Assembly: GCA_012520995.1 (NCBI GenBank)
Contig: JAAYNI010000033.1
Location: 62,001 to 126,000 of the forward strand
Source: Candidatus Rifleibacteriota bacterium
GTDB taxonomy: Bacteria; Muiribacteriota; Ozemobacteria; Ozemobacterales; Ozemobacteraceae
Direction of reading: 5' to 3'
Length of the DNA: 64,000 nt
Below, piece by piece: positions 1 through 9,138 of the stretch. A program made the translations under genes and the position numbers. The notes below the pieces were generated by a model that was not told the DNA's origin, did no database searches, and saw only the letters and a list, made by a program, of their open reading frames with translations. The number at the start of each line of letters is the position of its first letter. Position 1 is the stretch's first letter.

Positions 1-2
1 TA

Positions 3-2501
3 AAGAAAATTTTGTTTTCTTTGCTTCACAAGATTTCTGAGGTTGTGAAGGAGGATGAAAAAACCGCTATTCAAGATTTGCCTTTTGCAAAAGGCAGGGA
101 ATGGAGATTGGTAAGCAAGTTTTTGGGTACACTGCTTGTGCCGGAAAACTTGAAAAAACCTCTTTTGAAAAGTGCTCAAGCAGGACCTTTAATGGTCGAC
201 TTTGGCACTAAGAAGTCCTACGTCTGGTATAGTGCAAATTCCTTCGGAACATTTATTTGCTTTACCTCTTCAGATTGGGTTGCTTCAAGAACAGGCCTTA
301 AAAAAATGGTGAAAAAAACTAATGAAAAACAAGAAGATTTCATTTTTACCTATTCAGAAACTCCTGCGACCTACAAGTCTATTATAGATATTGCCACAGA
401 TGCTGCAACGGCAGTAGAAGTGGCTTCCATGAATGTTTTTCCAGGCAGCAGCGGAGAATTTGAAAATGAAGAATGGCTTGTTTACAGTGTAAGCCCTGAG
501 CCAAGTGTCAGAGTTTTTGCTCTATGGAAAAAGGCCTCTCAACATCATGTGGCTCGCCGTATAAGAATAGTTTTTAAGTTTTTTGCTTTTGGGCTTGCCA
601 TCTTTTTCTTGGTTGCGGTTATGTTTTTTAGAGTTGTTAAACCGTTCTTTTCTCTGAAATGGCAACTGGCAGTAGTTTTCATGCTTGCTAATATTCTGCT
701 TTTAACTTTGCTCATGGCTTTTTCCAATAAGTTTTTTCTAAGCAAAAAAGAAGCTCTTATTGATGAAGAATACTTAAATGCCCTTTCTGTTCTGACTGAT
801 TACGAAATGTCTTATGATGCTCATGCTGGCAAATTGGGTAATTATTTGAATGAAATTTTGAATCCTTATGTCAAAGAGGCTGCTGTCGGTGAATTGCATC
901 CTGAAACTTTGATGAATGTTATACCTGATATAGCTAAAACAAAGCCTAAACAATATCTCTTGGTCACTCATCTTGGAGAAGTTGTCGCATATGAGAGCAT
1001 AGGAACAGGTTTTGAAAGTGAACATACAAAAACGCTTCTTCTCAATGTTGCCAACACAGTTATGGAACATGTTAATGGCAATGCAAGTAGTGTTGACAGC
1101 AAGGGGTTGAGTTCAATGCTGTTTGATGAGAAGTTCAGGGGAGGGCTGACGAGCTATTTGGGCGAAGTTAGGGAGATGACTCTTTTGGATGAGATTCAAG
1201 TTTATTATTTCAAGCTTTTTGGGAGTGATAAACGAAAGGATATTCGTTATACTTTTGGAGCATTCTGGGAAAAAGTTTACTATCAAAATCTCTATTTGAC
1301 CTCAACCTTTGATGATTTGGCTGAGCGATTGGGAGCAGGATTGCTTGTTTCTTCAAAAGATGGCAAGTATTCTTTTTCAAAAAACATACCTGAGGGCATG
1401 GATTCATATCTTCTTTCTCTGCAAAACACAGCAGCTGCCGTAAAAGACCTTTTTTCTCATAGAGGCGAAGAATATTTTGTCATACGCGAGTTTGGCAAAT
1501 CCTTGGTTGATTTTTCATTCTTGATGGTTTTTCCTGTTAAGAAAATATATAAGCCTTTAAACAAGCTTTATATTTATATTTTCTTAGCCGCTTTAATCAG
1601 CGTTGTTTTAACTTTGATTGTCATTCGCCTTTTGTCGGCAAACTTTCTGGTTCCCATAGCCAACTTGAAAGATGCTACTCTTGCTATAGACAGGCAGGAC
1701 TTCAGGCATAAGATAAAAATTATCGACAAAGACGAATTTGGGCATTTAAGTGAAGTTTATAATTATGTTATTGAAGAAATGGGCGATCTGGCAATAGCCG
1801 CCAATGTTCAAGAAAATCTTTTTCCTGAAAACAATTTTTCATTCGGCGACTATGATGTCTTTGGCAAATCAGTGGTCTTAACAACACTTGCTGGGGACTA
1901 CTATGATATTTTTCCTGTTGATGATGAGCATGCGGCTATAATGATAGGCGACGTTGCTGGACATGGTGTTTCCGCGGGTCTTTTGATGGCTATGGCAAAA
2001 GCGGCTGTTTTGGGAGCTCCTCAGGATGAAATCTTGGAGCCTGAAAAGTTGGTTTCCAGACTTTTTTACATGTTTGCTGCAATAAAAGACTCAAAGCTTA
2101 AACGCATGATGACATTCCAATATTATATTTTAAATTATAAAAAACATACTTTAGCCTATTGTAATGCAGGACACTGTTATCCAGCGATTGTTTCAAGAGG
2201 TAAAAAAGAAGTCCGCATGATTGAAAAAGGCTCTTTGCCTTTGGGAGTCGGACGTAAAGCCAGATATACCACGGATTATTTACAGCTTGATGAGGGAGAA
2301 TCTCTGATACTTTATACAGATGGCATTGTTGAAGCGGAACATAATGGTGAACAGTATGGCTATGAAAGATTCAAAAAGCTTTTGATTCGGGTTGCTGATG
2401 ATAACCCGGCAAAGTTTTATGAAAATATATATGCTGGTTATGAGGATTGGAGTGATGAGGAGAATGATGACTTGACTCTCATAGTGGTGAACAGGAAATG
2501 A
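3..2501 (+). CDS. membrane-bound SpoIIE/RsbU-type serine phosphatase (5' end outside window)
   Basis: PP2C-type phosphatase that would dephosphorylate a partner-switching anti-anti-sigma-like protein at the inner membrane. The frame is open to the left edge; compared with the 1010-residue neighbour roughly 150-180 N-terminal residues are missing, so the TTG at 12 is not a credible start. Numbering from that TTG, two membrane segments lie near residues 185-240, followed by a large sensor-like region, another membrane segment near 520-545 and a HAMP-like stretch (about 545-595). The phosphatase domain shows the metal-binding signatures GDYYD and GDVAGHG, later LYTDGIVEA and a terminal DDLTLIV. 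Its stop overlaps the start of the next gene by four bases (ATGA), so the two are co-translated. The ligand sensed is unknown. Confidence 0.88.
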   Translation, partial: KKILFSLLHKISEVVKEDEKTAIQDLPFAKGREWRLVSKFLGTLLVPENLKKPLLKSAQAGPLMVDFGTKKSYVWYSANSFGTFICFTSSDWVASRTGLKKMVKKTNEKQEDFIFTYSETPATYKSIIDIATDAATAVEVASMNVFPGSSGEFENEEWLVYSVSPEPSVRVFALWKKASQHHVARRIRIVFKFFAFGLAIFFLVAVMFFRVVKPFFSLKWQLAVVFMLANILLLTLLMAFSNKFFLSKKEALIDEEYLNALSVLTDYEMSYDAHAGKLGNYLNEILNPYVKEAAVGELHPETLMNVIPDIAKTKPKQYLLVTHLGEVVAYESIGTGFESEHTKTLLLNVANTVMEHVNGNASSVDSKGLSSMLFDEKFRGGLTSYLGEVREMTLLDEIQVYYFKLFGSDKRKDIRYTFGAFWEKVYYQNLYLTSTFDDLAERLGAGLLVSSKDGKYSFSKNIPEGMDSYLLSLQNTAAAVKDLFSHRGEEYFVIREFGKSLVDFSFLMVFPVKKIYKPLNKLYIYIFLAALISVVLTLIVIRLLSANFLVPIANLKDATLAIDRQDFRHKIKIIDKDEFGHLSEVYNYVIEEMGDLAIAANVQENLFPENNFSFGDYDVFGKSVVLTTLAGDYYDIFPVDDEHAAIMIGDVAGHGVSAGLLMAMAKAAVLGAPQDEILEPEKLVSRLFYMFAAIKDSKLKRMMTFQYYILNYKKHTLAYCNAGHCYPAIVSRGKKEVRMIEKGSLPLGVGRKARYTTDYLQLDEGESLILYTDGIVEAEHNGEQYGYERFKKLLIRVADDNPAKFYENIYAGYEDWSDEENDDLTLIVVNRK

Positions 2502-5500
2502 ATACTCCTCTTGAAAACAAAAAAGCTGATACGCATTTTCGAGGTTTCTTTTCTCTTCTCAGCTTATTTTTGCTTGCCTTTTTACCTTTTTTCTTTTTGC
2601 TTGTTGCTATTTGGAGTTACTTTGAAGTTAAAGAAGAGGAAGTGCTCTATAAAACCAAGCTGACTTTAGAGCGCTTTATTTACAGCAAAAGAGAGCATTT
2701 AAACGAAGAATATTGGATTTCTTATTTGCTCAATAAGTTTTTTACTGAAGATTTAAATGAGGAAATCAGGACAGAAAAAGGGACCAGAAAAAGATTTCTT
2801 ACTCCTGAAGCTTTTCTTGCCCATATACTAAAAATCAGGGAAGAGCACGGGAACTTTTTTGATTTTATATATTTTTCTCCGACAGGAGAAGTTATAGAGA
2901 AAAATTTTGAAACTTCTCTCACAAATGAGGAACTCACTCAGGCATATTTGTCGGGAGCAAGACGAATTCCTTATTTTGGCGATGGACGCTATATGAATAT
3001 AGGCGGTTGGCAAGAAAATGCCTTGATGGAAGAGCTTCTGGGCTCTTTTTGCAGATTAAACACTCCTTCCAAACTCTTTCACAACGGCGAATATAAACTT
3101 TTGCGCGGAGACCTGTTGGATTCTAAACCAAGATATGCTTATTATCGCTCTCATCTTGGAGGATTGATTGCTTTGGTCTCTCAAGAAGCTTTGAAAAAGC
3201 ACGAAGGATTGCGTAACTTCATGCGTAAAAGCCTTGAGATAGAAGAAGTTGCATTAGGCTATTATGATCTGAAAACTAAAGACAGTTTTTGTAATAATCC
3301 CTCGCTTTTTGCAGGAGAATTTAACGAAGCTAATATAGAATTAACCATTAGAGGTAATCTGGAAAAATTTAATGCAGGTCATTTGGTTTTAAAAAAGACC
3401 TCGTCAGATTTTGTTGTCTATGCTTGTGCTCCCAAGGCTCATTCTGCTTTATTTAAAGCTATTGTTTTTATATTAGCCTCATTGTTGTTTGTCTGGCTTT
3501 TCAAGCCACTTTGGCATTATCTCTACAGCACTTTGATACTGCAAAAGAGCGGCGAGATGAAGATAAAGCGAAAGCTGGCTTTCTTGCTGACTATAACTAT
3601 AGGCCTGCCCTTCTTGGCTTTGCTGGTATTATTTCAAGAATATAATATGTCCAAGCGTATGACATTGGTGGCAGAGGCCAGTTCTAAGGTTGTTTCAAAT
3701 CTGCTTTCTATTAATCAGTCTTTTGAGTCTTTTTTGGAGGATAACTCAAGAGTTTTAAACACAAAATTCAGCATTTTGGAAAAAGAACTGAAAAACAAGG
3801 TTATGGATAAAGGGACTTTGTTAAAGGTTCATGAGGCCAGCAAAGTAATGCCGGGAACTAAAGGTCTTAGTTTGGTTGCAAGCGAAACAAGGCTTATGGG
3901 GACAATTTCAGGTTTATATCCTTACGTTGGAGATAATCCCGAGAATACAAAGTTTGATTTTGATAGAGCTTTTACTTTTACCCCTAACTTCAGAATGCAT
4001 CCAATAGAGGAAAGGGAAAATAGGTATTTTCTGTTTGTTTGCAAAAAAATTCTTTCCAGCTTGAATAATACGGAAATGCCAGGCTTTATGAGCGGCACCT
4101 TGGAAGTGTTTTCTGAAATGCTCACAAGAAAGAAATTTTCCGAGGTTATATATACAATTGTCAGGTATAGCAATCGTTGTTCTTTTCAAGCAACTTTTAG
4201 CTCTAATGATTTGAGTTATTACACTTTGCTTTCTTCAAACACACCTTCAATATTTGATTATATTGTAGCAATGGTCTGGAGAAAAGAAGCTGTATTGAAG
4301 GCTTTTGTGGAAGGCTTTATTGAAAAAAGACAGAGAGATCCTTCCAATTTAAAGTATTATGCTTATGATTCCATAACAGGTGAAATGTTTCCGAGTAATC
4401 TGCAGCCGGAAGTTGCTGAAATATTGAAATCAGCTTTCGAAAGTGCCGGTTCTACTCCGGCAGATAATCCGGATGTTGTGCAAATGCCTGATGGGGAATA
4501 CCTTTTTAACACTATAATTCCCAGTGATATGGGAAACTTCTCTTTTTTGGTTATGTACCCTGTTTCTGAAATTAACAGGCCAATAGAAGCTGAAAAGATA
4601 AGTTTTATATTTTTGGCATTTATAGTAATAGTATTTGCTTTGGCAGTGGTGAATCTGCTTTCAAAGAGCTTTTTGAAGCCTCTTGATGCTCTGACTAAAG
4701 GAGCTTGGGCTATAAATGAACGCGATTTTGAACACAGGATATCCTATCCTGGGAAAAACGAATTTGGCGAGATAGCTGAAATTTTCAACAAAATGATGGT
4801 TGGATTAGAAGAAATGGCTGTTGCCAAAGTTGTTCAAGAAAGTCTCTTTCCGCCCAATCACTTTGAGCAGGGAAAAATGAAAACATTTGCTAAAAGTGTG
4901 ACTATGACAGACTTGGGAGGCGATTATCTGGATGTTTTTCAAGTTGACGAAGAACATGCTGTAATGCTTTTGGGAGATGTGGCAGGACATGGTGTTCAGG
5001 CTGCTATAACAATGGCTATGGCAAAGGCGGGTATTTTAACTTTCCCTGACCTTAGAAGTGATCCGGCGGAGATGCTAAAAGCTATTCATGGAATAATCAG
5101 AGACAGCAAGAAGGAAAGGAAGGTTTTTATGACCTTTCAATATATGTATATAAATACCGTTACTGGAAAAGCTCTTTACTCAAACGGAGGAGCTTTGACC
5201 CCGGTTCTTATGCTGAACAGCTCTTTTAGCAACAAGTCTTTGGAAATGTTTACCATGCCTTTGGGAGCCGGAAGAAAAGGCCGCTATACAAACATGGAGT
5301 TGGAGCTTGAAAGCGGTTCTTGTGTAATATTTTATACAGACGGAATTGTAGAGTCTTCAAACTCAGTTGGTGAATTAATAGGATTTGAAGGCTTTAAACA
5401 GATGTGTTTGGAACACTATGATCCCGATCCGGAAGTTTTCTATAATAATATTTTTGCCGCTTACAAAGAATGGAGTCCCGAAGCTTCCGACGACGTTACT

Positions 5501-5530
5501 CTCCTAATTACCACTTTTGACAAATGCTAG
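2498..5530 (+). CDS. second membrane-bound SpoIIE/RsbU-type serine phosphatase
   Basis: 1010-residue paralogue of the gene before it, same architecture: N-terminal membrane helix (about 20-45), extracytoplasmic region, paired helices near 320-370, a second long sensor-like region, a helix near 690-715, HAMP-like segment, then a SpoIIE domain. Catalytic signatures GGDYLD, GDVAGHG, FYTDGIVES and the terminal ASDDVTLL are intact, so it should be an active Mn/Mg-dependent phosphatase. The ATG lies inside the upstream stop (ATGA overlap). Two phosphatases with diverged sensor halves and conserved catalytic halves suggest two inputs into one partner-switching pathway; no STAS-domain target or anti-sigma kinase is visible in the window. 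The TAG stop is part of the repeat word GCTAGTGCT described separately. Confidence 0.9.
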   Translation: MNTPLENKKADTHFRGFFSLLSLFLLAFLPFFFLLVAIWSYFEVKEEEVLYKTKLTLERFIYSKREHLNEEYWISYLLNKFFTEDLNEEIRTEKGTRKRFLTPEAFLAHILKIREEHGNFFDFIYFSPTGEVIEKNFETSLTNEELTQAYLSGARRIPYFGDGRYMNIGGWQENALMEELLGSFCRLNTPSKLFHNGEYKLLRGDLLDSKPRYAYYRSHLGGLIALVSQEALKKHEGLRNFMRKSLEIEEVALGYYDLKTKDSFCNNPSLFAGEFNEANIELTIRGNLEKFNAGHLVLKKTSSDFVVYACAPKAHSALFKAIVFILASLLFVWLFKPLWHYLYSTLILQKSGEMKIKRKLAFLLTITIGLPFLALLVLFQEYNMSKRMTLVAEASSKVVSNLLSINQSFESFLEDNSRVLNTKFSILEKELKNKVMDKGTLLKVHEASKVMPGTKGLSLVASETRLMGTISGLYPYVGDNPENTKFDFDRAFTFTPNFRMHPIEERENRYFLFVCKKILSSLNNTEMPGFMSGTLEVFSEMLTRKKFSEVIYTIVRYSNRCSFQATFSSNDLSYYTLLSSNTPSIFDYIVAMVWRKEAVLKAFVEGFIEKRQRDPSNLKYYAYDSITGEMFPSNLQPEVAEILKSAFESAGSTPADNPDVVQMPDGEYLFNTIIPSDMGNFSFLVMYPVSEINRPIEAEKISFIFLAFIVIVFALAVVNLLSKSFLKPLDALTKGAWAINERDFEHRISYPGKNEFGEIAEIFNKMMVGLEEMAVAKVVQESLFPPNHFEQGKMKTFAKSVTMTDLGGDYLDVFQVDEEHAVMLLGDVAGHGVQAAITMAMAKAGILTFPDLRSDPAEMLKAIHGIIRDSKKERKVFMTFQYMYINTVTGKALYSNGGALTPVLMLNSSFSNKSLEMFTMPLGAGRKGRYTNMELELESGSCVIFYTDGIVESSNSVGELIGFEGFKQMCLEHYDPDPEVFYNNIFAAYKEWSPEASDDVTLLITTFDKC

Positions 5531-5603
5531 TGCTGTCTAACAATTAAAAGTTGCGTAAGAGTTTTTCACAATTTACAAAACAATAGCTGCAACAAAGCAC
5601 TAG
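5526..5603. repeat. CTAGT-type intergenic module with terminal inverted repeat
   Basis: The words CTAGTGCT (5527-5534) and AGCACTAG (5596-5603) are perfect inverted repeats, with a second inner pair GTTGC (5550-5554) and GCAAC (5589-5593). It starts on the TAG stop of the phosphatase gene. Its left part, CTAGTGCTGTCTAAC followed by AATTAAAAGTT, resembles modules at 15855, 22124, 37678 and (inverted) 21085-21114. There is no strong T tract, so it is not an obvious terminator. Confidence 0.5.
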
Positions 5604-5668
5604 ATATTTGCCAATCTTCAAAGAGGGTTGTATCATACTGAGAGACAAATAAAAAAAATGGAGATTTT

Positions 5669-6343
5669 ATGAAAAACAGACGAATTTTAATAGCATTGCT
5701 TTTTGTCATGACGCTTGCTTTTGCTCAAGCTCAGCCAAAAGAATTTAAAACTACTGATCATTATATCTTCAATACAATCACGGTTGAAGAAATAGCGGCT
5801 TCATTGCCAGATAAGCCTATTGTTATCGGTTTAGACGTTGATGACACAGTTCTTATGTCCTCGCCTGGCTTTTATTATGCAGTAAATAACACTGATGGCC
5901 CGAATAAAACGAATATTTATGGCGAGAGACCTCTTAATAACGAACAGTTTTGGATTGATATGAGCTCCAAATATGACAAGTTCAGCATGCCTAAACATGC
6001 AGCAAGAAAGATTCTTGAAATGCATAACAAAAGAGGCGACAAGATATATTTTATTACAGCCAGACCTGCTATTAAAGGCGAAATATTGACTGAAATTCTT
6101 CACAGAACTTTCAATCTCAAAAATCAGCCTCCAGTAATTTTCTCAGGTAAAACACCTAAGTCTGAGTTTATCACTAAGCACGGCATTTCGATATTCTACG
6201 GAGATGCTGATTCTGATGTTCAAGCTGCTTTTGAAGCTGGCATCAGAGCTATCAGAGTAATGAGATCGCCAATATCTACCAACTACGGCAAATATCAGCC
6301 TGGTCATTTTGGTGAATTCGTGCTCGAAAACTCCGAAAATTGA
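5669..6343 (+). CDS. aphA: class B acid phosphatase, HAD superfamily, secreted
   Basis: Periplasmic non-specific phosphatase acting on nucleotide and other organic phosphomonoesters. 224 residues; the signal peptide ends around QAQP near residue 22. HAD motif I reads GLDVDDTV, followed by LMSSPGFYY as in Escherichia coli AphA; motif II is in YFITARP; the Asp pair of motif IV is in FYGDADSD. The C-terminal end (GHFGEFVLENSE) also matches the AphA family, and length is normal. Start chosen at ATG 5669 behind GGAG at about 5660. It stands alone: a repeat module lies upstream, and a separate promoter for the next gene starts 8 bases after its stop. Confidence 0.9.
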   Translation: MKNRRILIALLFVMTLAFAQAQPKEFKTTDHYIFNTITVEEIAASLPDKPIVIGLDVDDTVLMSSPGFYYAVNNTDGPNKTNIYGERPLNNEQFWIDMSSKYDKFSMPKHAARKILEMHNKRGDKIYFITARPAIKGEILTEILHRTFNLKNQPPVIFSGKTPKSEFITKHGISIFYGDADSDVQAAFEAGIRAIRVMRSPISTNYGKYQPGHFGEFVLENSEN

Positions 6344-6350
6344 TATAAAC

Positions 6351-6380
6351 TTGACAATTGCGGCTTTATTACGTTAGAAT
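6351..6380 (+). promoter_or_regulatory. sigma-70-type promoter of hinT, probably leaderless
   Basis: TTGACA at 6351-6356, 18-base spacer, TAGAAT at 6375-6380. The predicted transcription start (about 6387-6388) is only 2-3 bases before the ATG at 6390, and no Shine-Dalgarno sequence lies between. Confidence 0.6.
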
Positions 6381-6389
6381 GCTGGCGTT

Positions 6390-6731
6390 ATGAAAGATTG
6401 CATATTCTGTAAGATTATTGCTGGCGAGATCCCGTCTGAAATTATCTATAAAAACGACGGGGCTGTAGCTTTCAGAGATACTTCGCCTCAAGCGCCTGTC
6501 CATGTGTTGGTTGTGCCAAAAAAGCATATACCTCGCATCGACTCGCCTGAAGCTTCTGAGCCTGTAATAGCGGAATCTCTCTTTAAAGCCGTTGCGGATA
6601 TTTCTGCAAAGCTGGGCTTAAAAGATGGATACAGAGTTGTAGTCAATAGCGGCAAGCATGGCGGCCAGACTGTCGGACATTTGCATTTGCATATTCTCGG
6701 CGGAAGGCAGATGGGTTGGCCTCCGGGCTGA
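6390..6731 (+). CDS. hinT: HIT family purine nucleoside phosphoramidase
   Basis: Cytoplasmic histidine-triad hydrolase that cleaves AMP-linked phosphoramidates. 113 residues, the usual HinT length. It starts CIFCKIIAGEIPS and carries the triad HLHLHIL near residues 98-104, preceded by NSGKHGGQTVGH. The start codon sits almost on the predicted transcription start of the promoter at 6351-6380 and has no ribosome binding site, so translation would have to begin on a leaderless or near-leaderless mRNA. Followed after 66 bases by rpsU on the same strand. Confidence 0.93.
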   Translation: MKDCIFCKIIAGEIPSEIIYKNDGAVAFRDTSPQAPVHVLVVPKKHIPRIDSPEASEPVIAESLFKAVADISAKLGLKDGYRVVVNSGKHGGQTVGHLHLHILGGRQMGWPPG

Positions 6732-6797
6732 ACTTCATCAAAAGCCGCTCTCAAATTTAGGAGTTAGCTCCCTTGGTCTTGAAGGGGGGTGAATAGA

Positions 6798-6980
6798 ATG
6801 GCAGAAGTAAGAGTACTAAATGACGAACCTTTAGAAAAAGCTTTGAAACGCTTCCAGAAAAAATGTCAGGAAGCGGGTATTATTAAAGAAATTAAGCGTC
6901 GGAGAGCCTATGAAAAGCCTAGCGAAAAGAAAAAACGTAAAGCTACTGAGGCAAGACGCAAACAGAGAAGAAAACGCTGA
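6798..6980 (+). CDS. rpsU: 30S ribosomal protein S21
   Basis: 60-residue basic small-subunit protein that helps start-site selection. The N-terminus AEVRVLNDEPLEKALKRF and the lysine/arginine-rich tail (KKKRKATEARRKQRRKR) are typical of S21. ATG 6798 is preferred over the in-frame GTG at 6789 because that GTG lies inside the strong ribosome binding sequence (AAGGGGGGTG). The nfeD gene begins one base after its stop, so the two are probably translated together. In Bacillus, rpsU-yqeY is followed by an nfeD gene; here yqeY is absent. Confidence 0.92.
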   Translation: MAEVRVLNDEPLEKALKRFQKKCQEAGIIKEIKRRRAYEKPSEKKKRKATEARRKQRRKR

Positions 6981-6981
6981 T

Positions 6982-8361
6982 ATGTCAGTCGTTTTTTCAT
7001 GCGAAAAAAAGAGTTCCGCGTTCACTTCTATGTCGGGCGCGGGACTTTTTATATTGATTTTTTTCCTTTTTTTCGTTTCGGCTTCTCTGTATGCCAAGCC
7101 TAAAAATAAAGTCCTTGTCTTGCCTGTCACTGGCACAATCAATGATGCAACGGCACTTTTTATTGAAAGGTCGCAGAACAAGGCTGCTCAAGAAGATTAT
7201 AGTCTCTTGATTCTCGAAATTAACTCTAATGGCGGCTTGGTTGATTCCGCGCAAAAAATAAAGAAGCTTTTGCTTTCAGATAAAGTAAAGACAGCCGCTT
7301 TTGTAAACAATCATGCTCTTTCGGCCGCAGCATTAATAGCTATTTGCTGCAATAATATTTATATGGCTCAGGGCTCGGATATGGGAGCTGCAACTCCTTT
7401 CAAGATAAACACTTCAGGAACGTCTATAGCTCCTGTTGAGGCTAAGTTCTTGTCTGCTTTCAAGGCTGAGTTTACTGCGGCGGCCGAGGCTCGTCACAGG
7501 GATATACGTCTGGCGGCGGCAATGGTGGATCCTGAGCACGAAACCATAGACGGTCTTGTGAAAAAAGGCGAAATATTGACTTTTACTACGGAACAGGCTT
7601 ATCAACATGGTTATTGCGACGGCATTGTTAAAGATGCGGCAGACATAGCTATGATGCAGGGGTTTCCCTCCAATGTTCAAATAGATCGAGTTAAGCCAAC
7701 TCCATTTGAGAAATATGTGATGTATCTGAGAACCCCTTGGGTTACCGGCTTGGTTTTCGCTGTGGGCTTTTGGGGAATAGTTATAGAAATTTTTATGCCT
7801 GGCTTCGGTGTTTTCGGAGTTATAGGCATACTTGCTATGCTGAGCTTCTTTTGGCAAAGTTTCTTTATGCATCTTGCTGGTTTTGAAATGATCCTGCTTT
7901 TCGGTTTGGGAATATTGCTGCTATTGTTGGAAATATTCGTAATACCTGGGTTTGGAGTAACGGGGTTTTCTGGTATTCTTTGCATAATAGGCTCGGTTAT
8001 TATGGGTTTCGGCGGTTTACAGCAGACTTGGGATGCCATAACGGCTCTTTTGCTTTATTCTTTTGTTTTTGGTTTTCTGGCCTGGAAACTGATACCGCGT
8101 ACAAAGCTTTTGCACCCTCTTATAAATGATACTGCTATGACTCCTGAGGCAGGTTATACGGCAGTCGAGCCTTCGCTTTATGAACATTTGAAAGGAATGG
8201 AGGGCGTGACGGCAAGCGTTTGCAGACCTTCCGGGAAAATCCGTGTGGGCGGCGAACTCTATGATGCTGTCTCCGAAGGCGAATTTATTGAGAGCGGCGA
8301 ACATGTTCTTGTTATTAATGTTGAAGGAAACAAAATAACTGTTAGGCGTATAGCTGGTTGA
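6982..8361 (+). CDS. NfeD-like membrane serine protease (ClpP-class domain + NfeD OB domain)
   Basis: 459-residue membrane protein of the long NfeD family, which usually works with flotillin/stomatin-type membrane proteins. A signal/anchor segment (GLFILIFFLFFVSASLYA) is followed by a ClpP-class domain: LLILEINSNGGLV is the substrate/oxyanion strand and LSAAALIAICCNNIYM carries the probable nucleophilic serine. Four or more membrane helices follow, with repeated GFGVFG-type turns, then a C-terminal OB-fold (GMEGVTASVCRPSGKIRVGGELYD). An upstream in-frame ATG at 6910 is rejected because it lies inside rpsU; ATG 7030 is a later alternative that leaves a classic signal peptide. No flotillin gene is adjacent; instead a short NfeD follows. 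Confidence 0.85.
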   Translation: MSVVFSCEKKSSAFTSMSGAGLFILIFFLFFVSASLYAKPKNKVLVLPVTGTINDATALFIERSQNKAAQEDYSLLILEINSNGGLVDSAQKIKKLLLSDKVKTAAFVNNHALSAAALIAICCNNIYMAQGSDMGAATPFKINTSGTSIAPVEAKFLSAFKAEFTAAAEARHRDIRLAAAMVDPEHETIDGLVKKGEILTFTTEQAYQHGYCDGIVKDAADIAMMQGFPSNVQIDRVKPTPFEKYVMYLRTPWVTGLVFAVGFWGIVIEIFMPGFGVFGVIGILAMLSFFWQSFFMHLAGFEMILLFGLGILLLLLEIFVIPGFGVTGFSGILCIIGSVIMGFGGLQQTWDAITALLLYSFVFGFLAWKLIPRTKLLHPLINDTAMTPEAGYTAVEPSLYEHLKGMEGVTASVCRPSGKIRVGGELYDAVSEGEFIESGEHVLVINVEGNKITVRRIAG

Positions 8362-8444
8362 AGTTTTATATTTAACCTATTAGCTCTTTTTTCTAAGATA
8401 TAATCTTCTTATTTAAATATAGAAGTGTCAGAGGTAATTTTGAG

Positions 8445-9095
8445 ATGCGTGTCACCAAACTTCATCTTTTAACATTCTTCTTCCTCTTTTTCTTTTCGAT
8501 CATAGCTGGTCATGCTCAGAGCGGCACTCTCTTGCCTGAAAAGGGAGCTCAAATTGGAAATGAGAACAGCTCGAGCGATACTGTAAAGAGCAAAGCTTCC
8601 TCCAAAGTTGTCTGGCTAGTCGTAGTGGTTGTCTTGATGATTGTTGCTACGATTTCCATGATAACTGAGGCTTTGGTGCCTGGTTTCGGTGTTTTCGGCA
8701 TAACATCTATTTTGGCTTATTCCGCTGCATTTGTAATCGCTTCCCTCACTTTGAGCTGGGCTGCGGCAGGCTTGGTTTTAATTCTTTCTCTCCTTGGTGT
8801 AGGAGCATTCGCCTTCTATTTCTTTGTTCTTTTTCCGAAGACAAAGGTTGGGCAAAAGATTATTCTTGGGGATTCTCACATTGCCGAAGGACAGAGTGCT
8901 ATACCTGATTACACTTATCTGATAGGGAAAGAGGGGAAAACAATAACTGTTTTAAAACCCACTGGTACAGCTATGATAGATGGTAAACGCACAACAGTGC
9001 TGGCTCGCGGTATGTTTGTGGAGCCGAATGTGAATGTGGTGGTAACGGGTGTACAGGGCGTTGATGTTCTTGTGAAGCCCTTGGAAGAGGAATAA
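8445..9095 (+). CDS. short NfeD-like membrane protein
   Basis: 216-residue NfeD family member without protease domain. N-terminal signal peptide (HLLTFFFLFFFSIIAGHAQ), a soluble linker, two to three membrane helices around residues 65-130 containing the GFGVFG turn also present in the previous gene, and a C-terminal OB-fold domain (IGKEGKTITVLKPTGTAMIDG). ATG 8445 has GAGG about 10 bases upstream. It lies 83 bases after the long NfeD gene; a TATAAT at 8399-8404 in this gap might give it its own promoter, although no convincing -35 is seen. Short NfeD proteins typically pair with a slipin/flotillin, absent here. Confidence 0.8.
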   Translation: MRVTKLHLLTFFFLFFFSIIAGHAQSGTLLPEKGAQIGNENSSSDTVKSKASSKVVWLVVVVVLMIVATISMITEALVPGFGVFGITSILAYSAAFVIASLTLSWAAAGLVLILSLLGVGAFAFYFFVLFPKTKVGQKIILGDSHIAEGQSAIPDYTYLIGKEGKTITVLKPTGTAMIDGKRTTVLARGMFVEPNVNVVVTGVQGVDVLVKPLEEE

Positions 9096-9138
9096 CTTTT
9101 CCTTTTGTACATGTTTTGAAAAATAAAATAAAAATAAC

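Noticed and set aside
6910-6981. Longer N-terminus for the NfeD protein from ATG 6910
   Set aside because: It would read through rpsU in another frame and add a basic stretch before the signal sequence.
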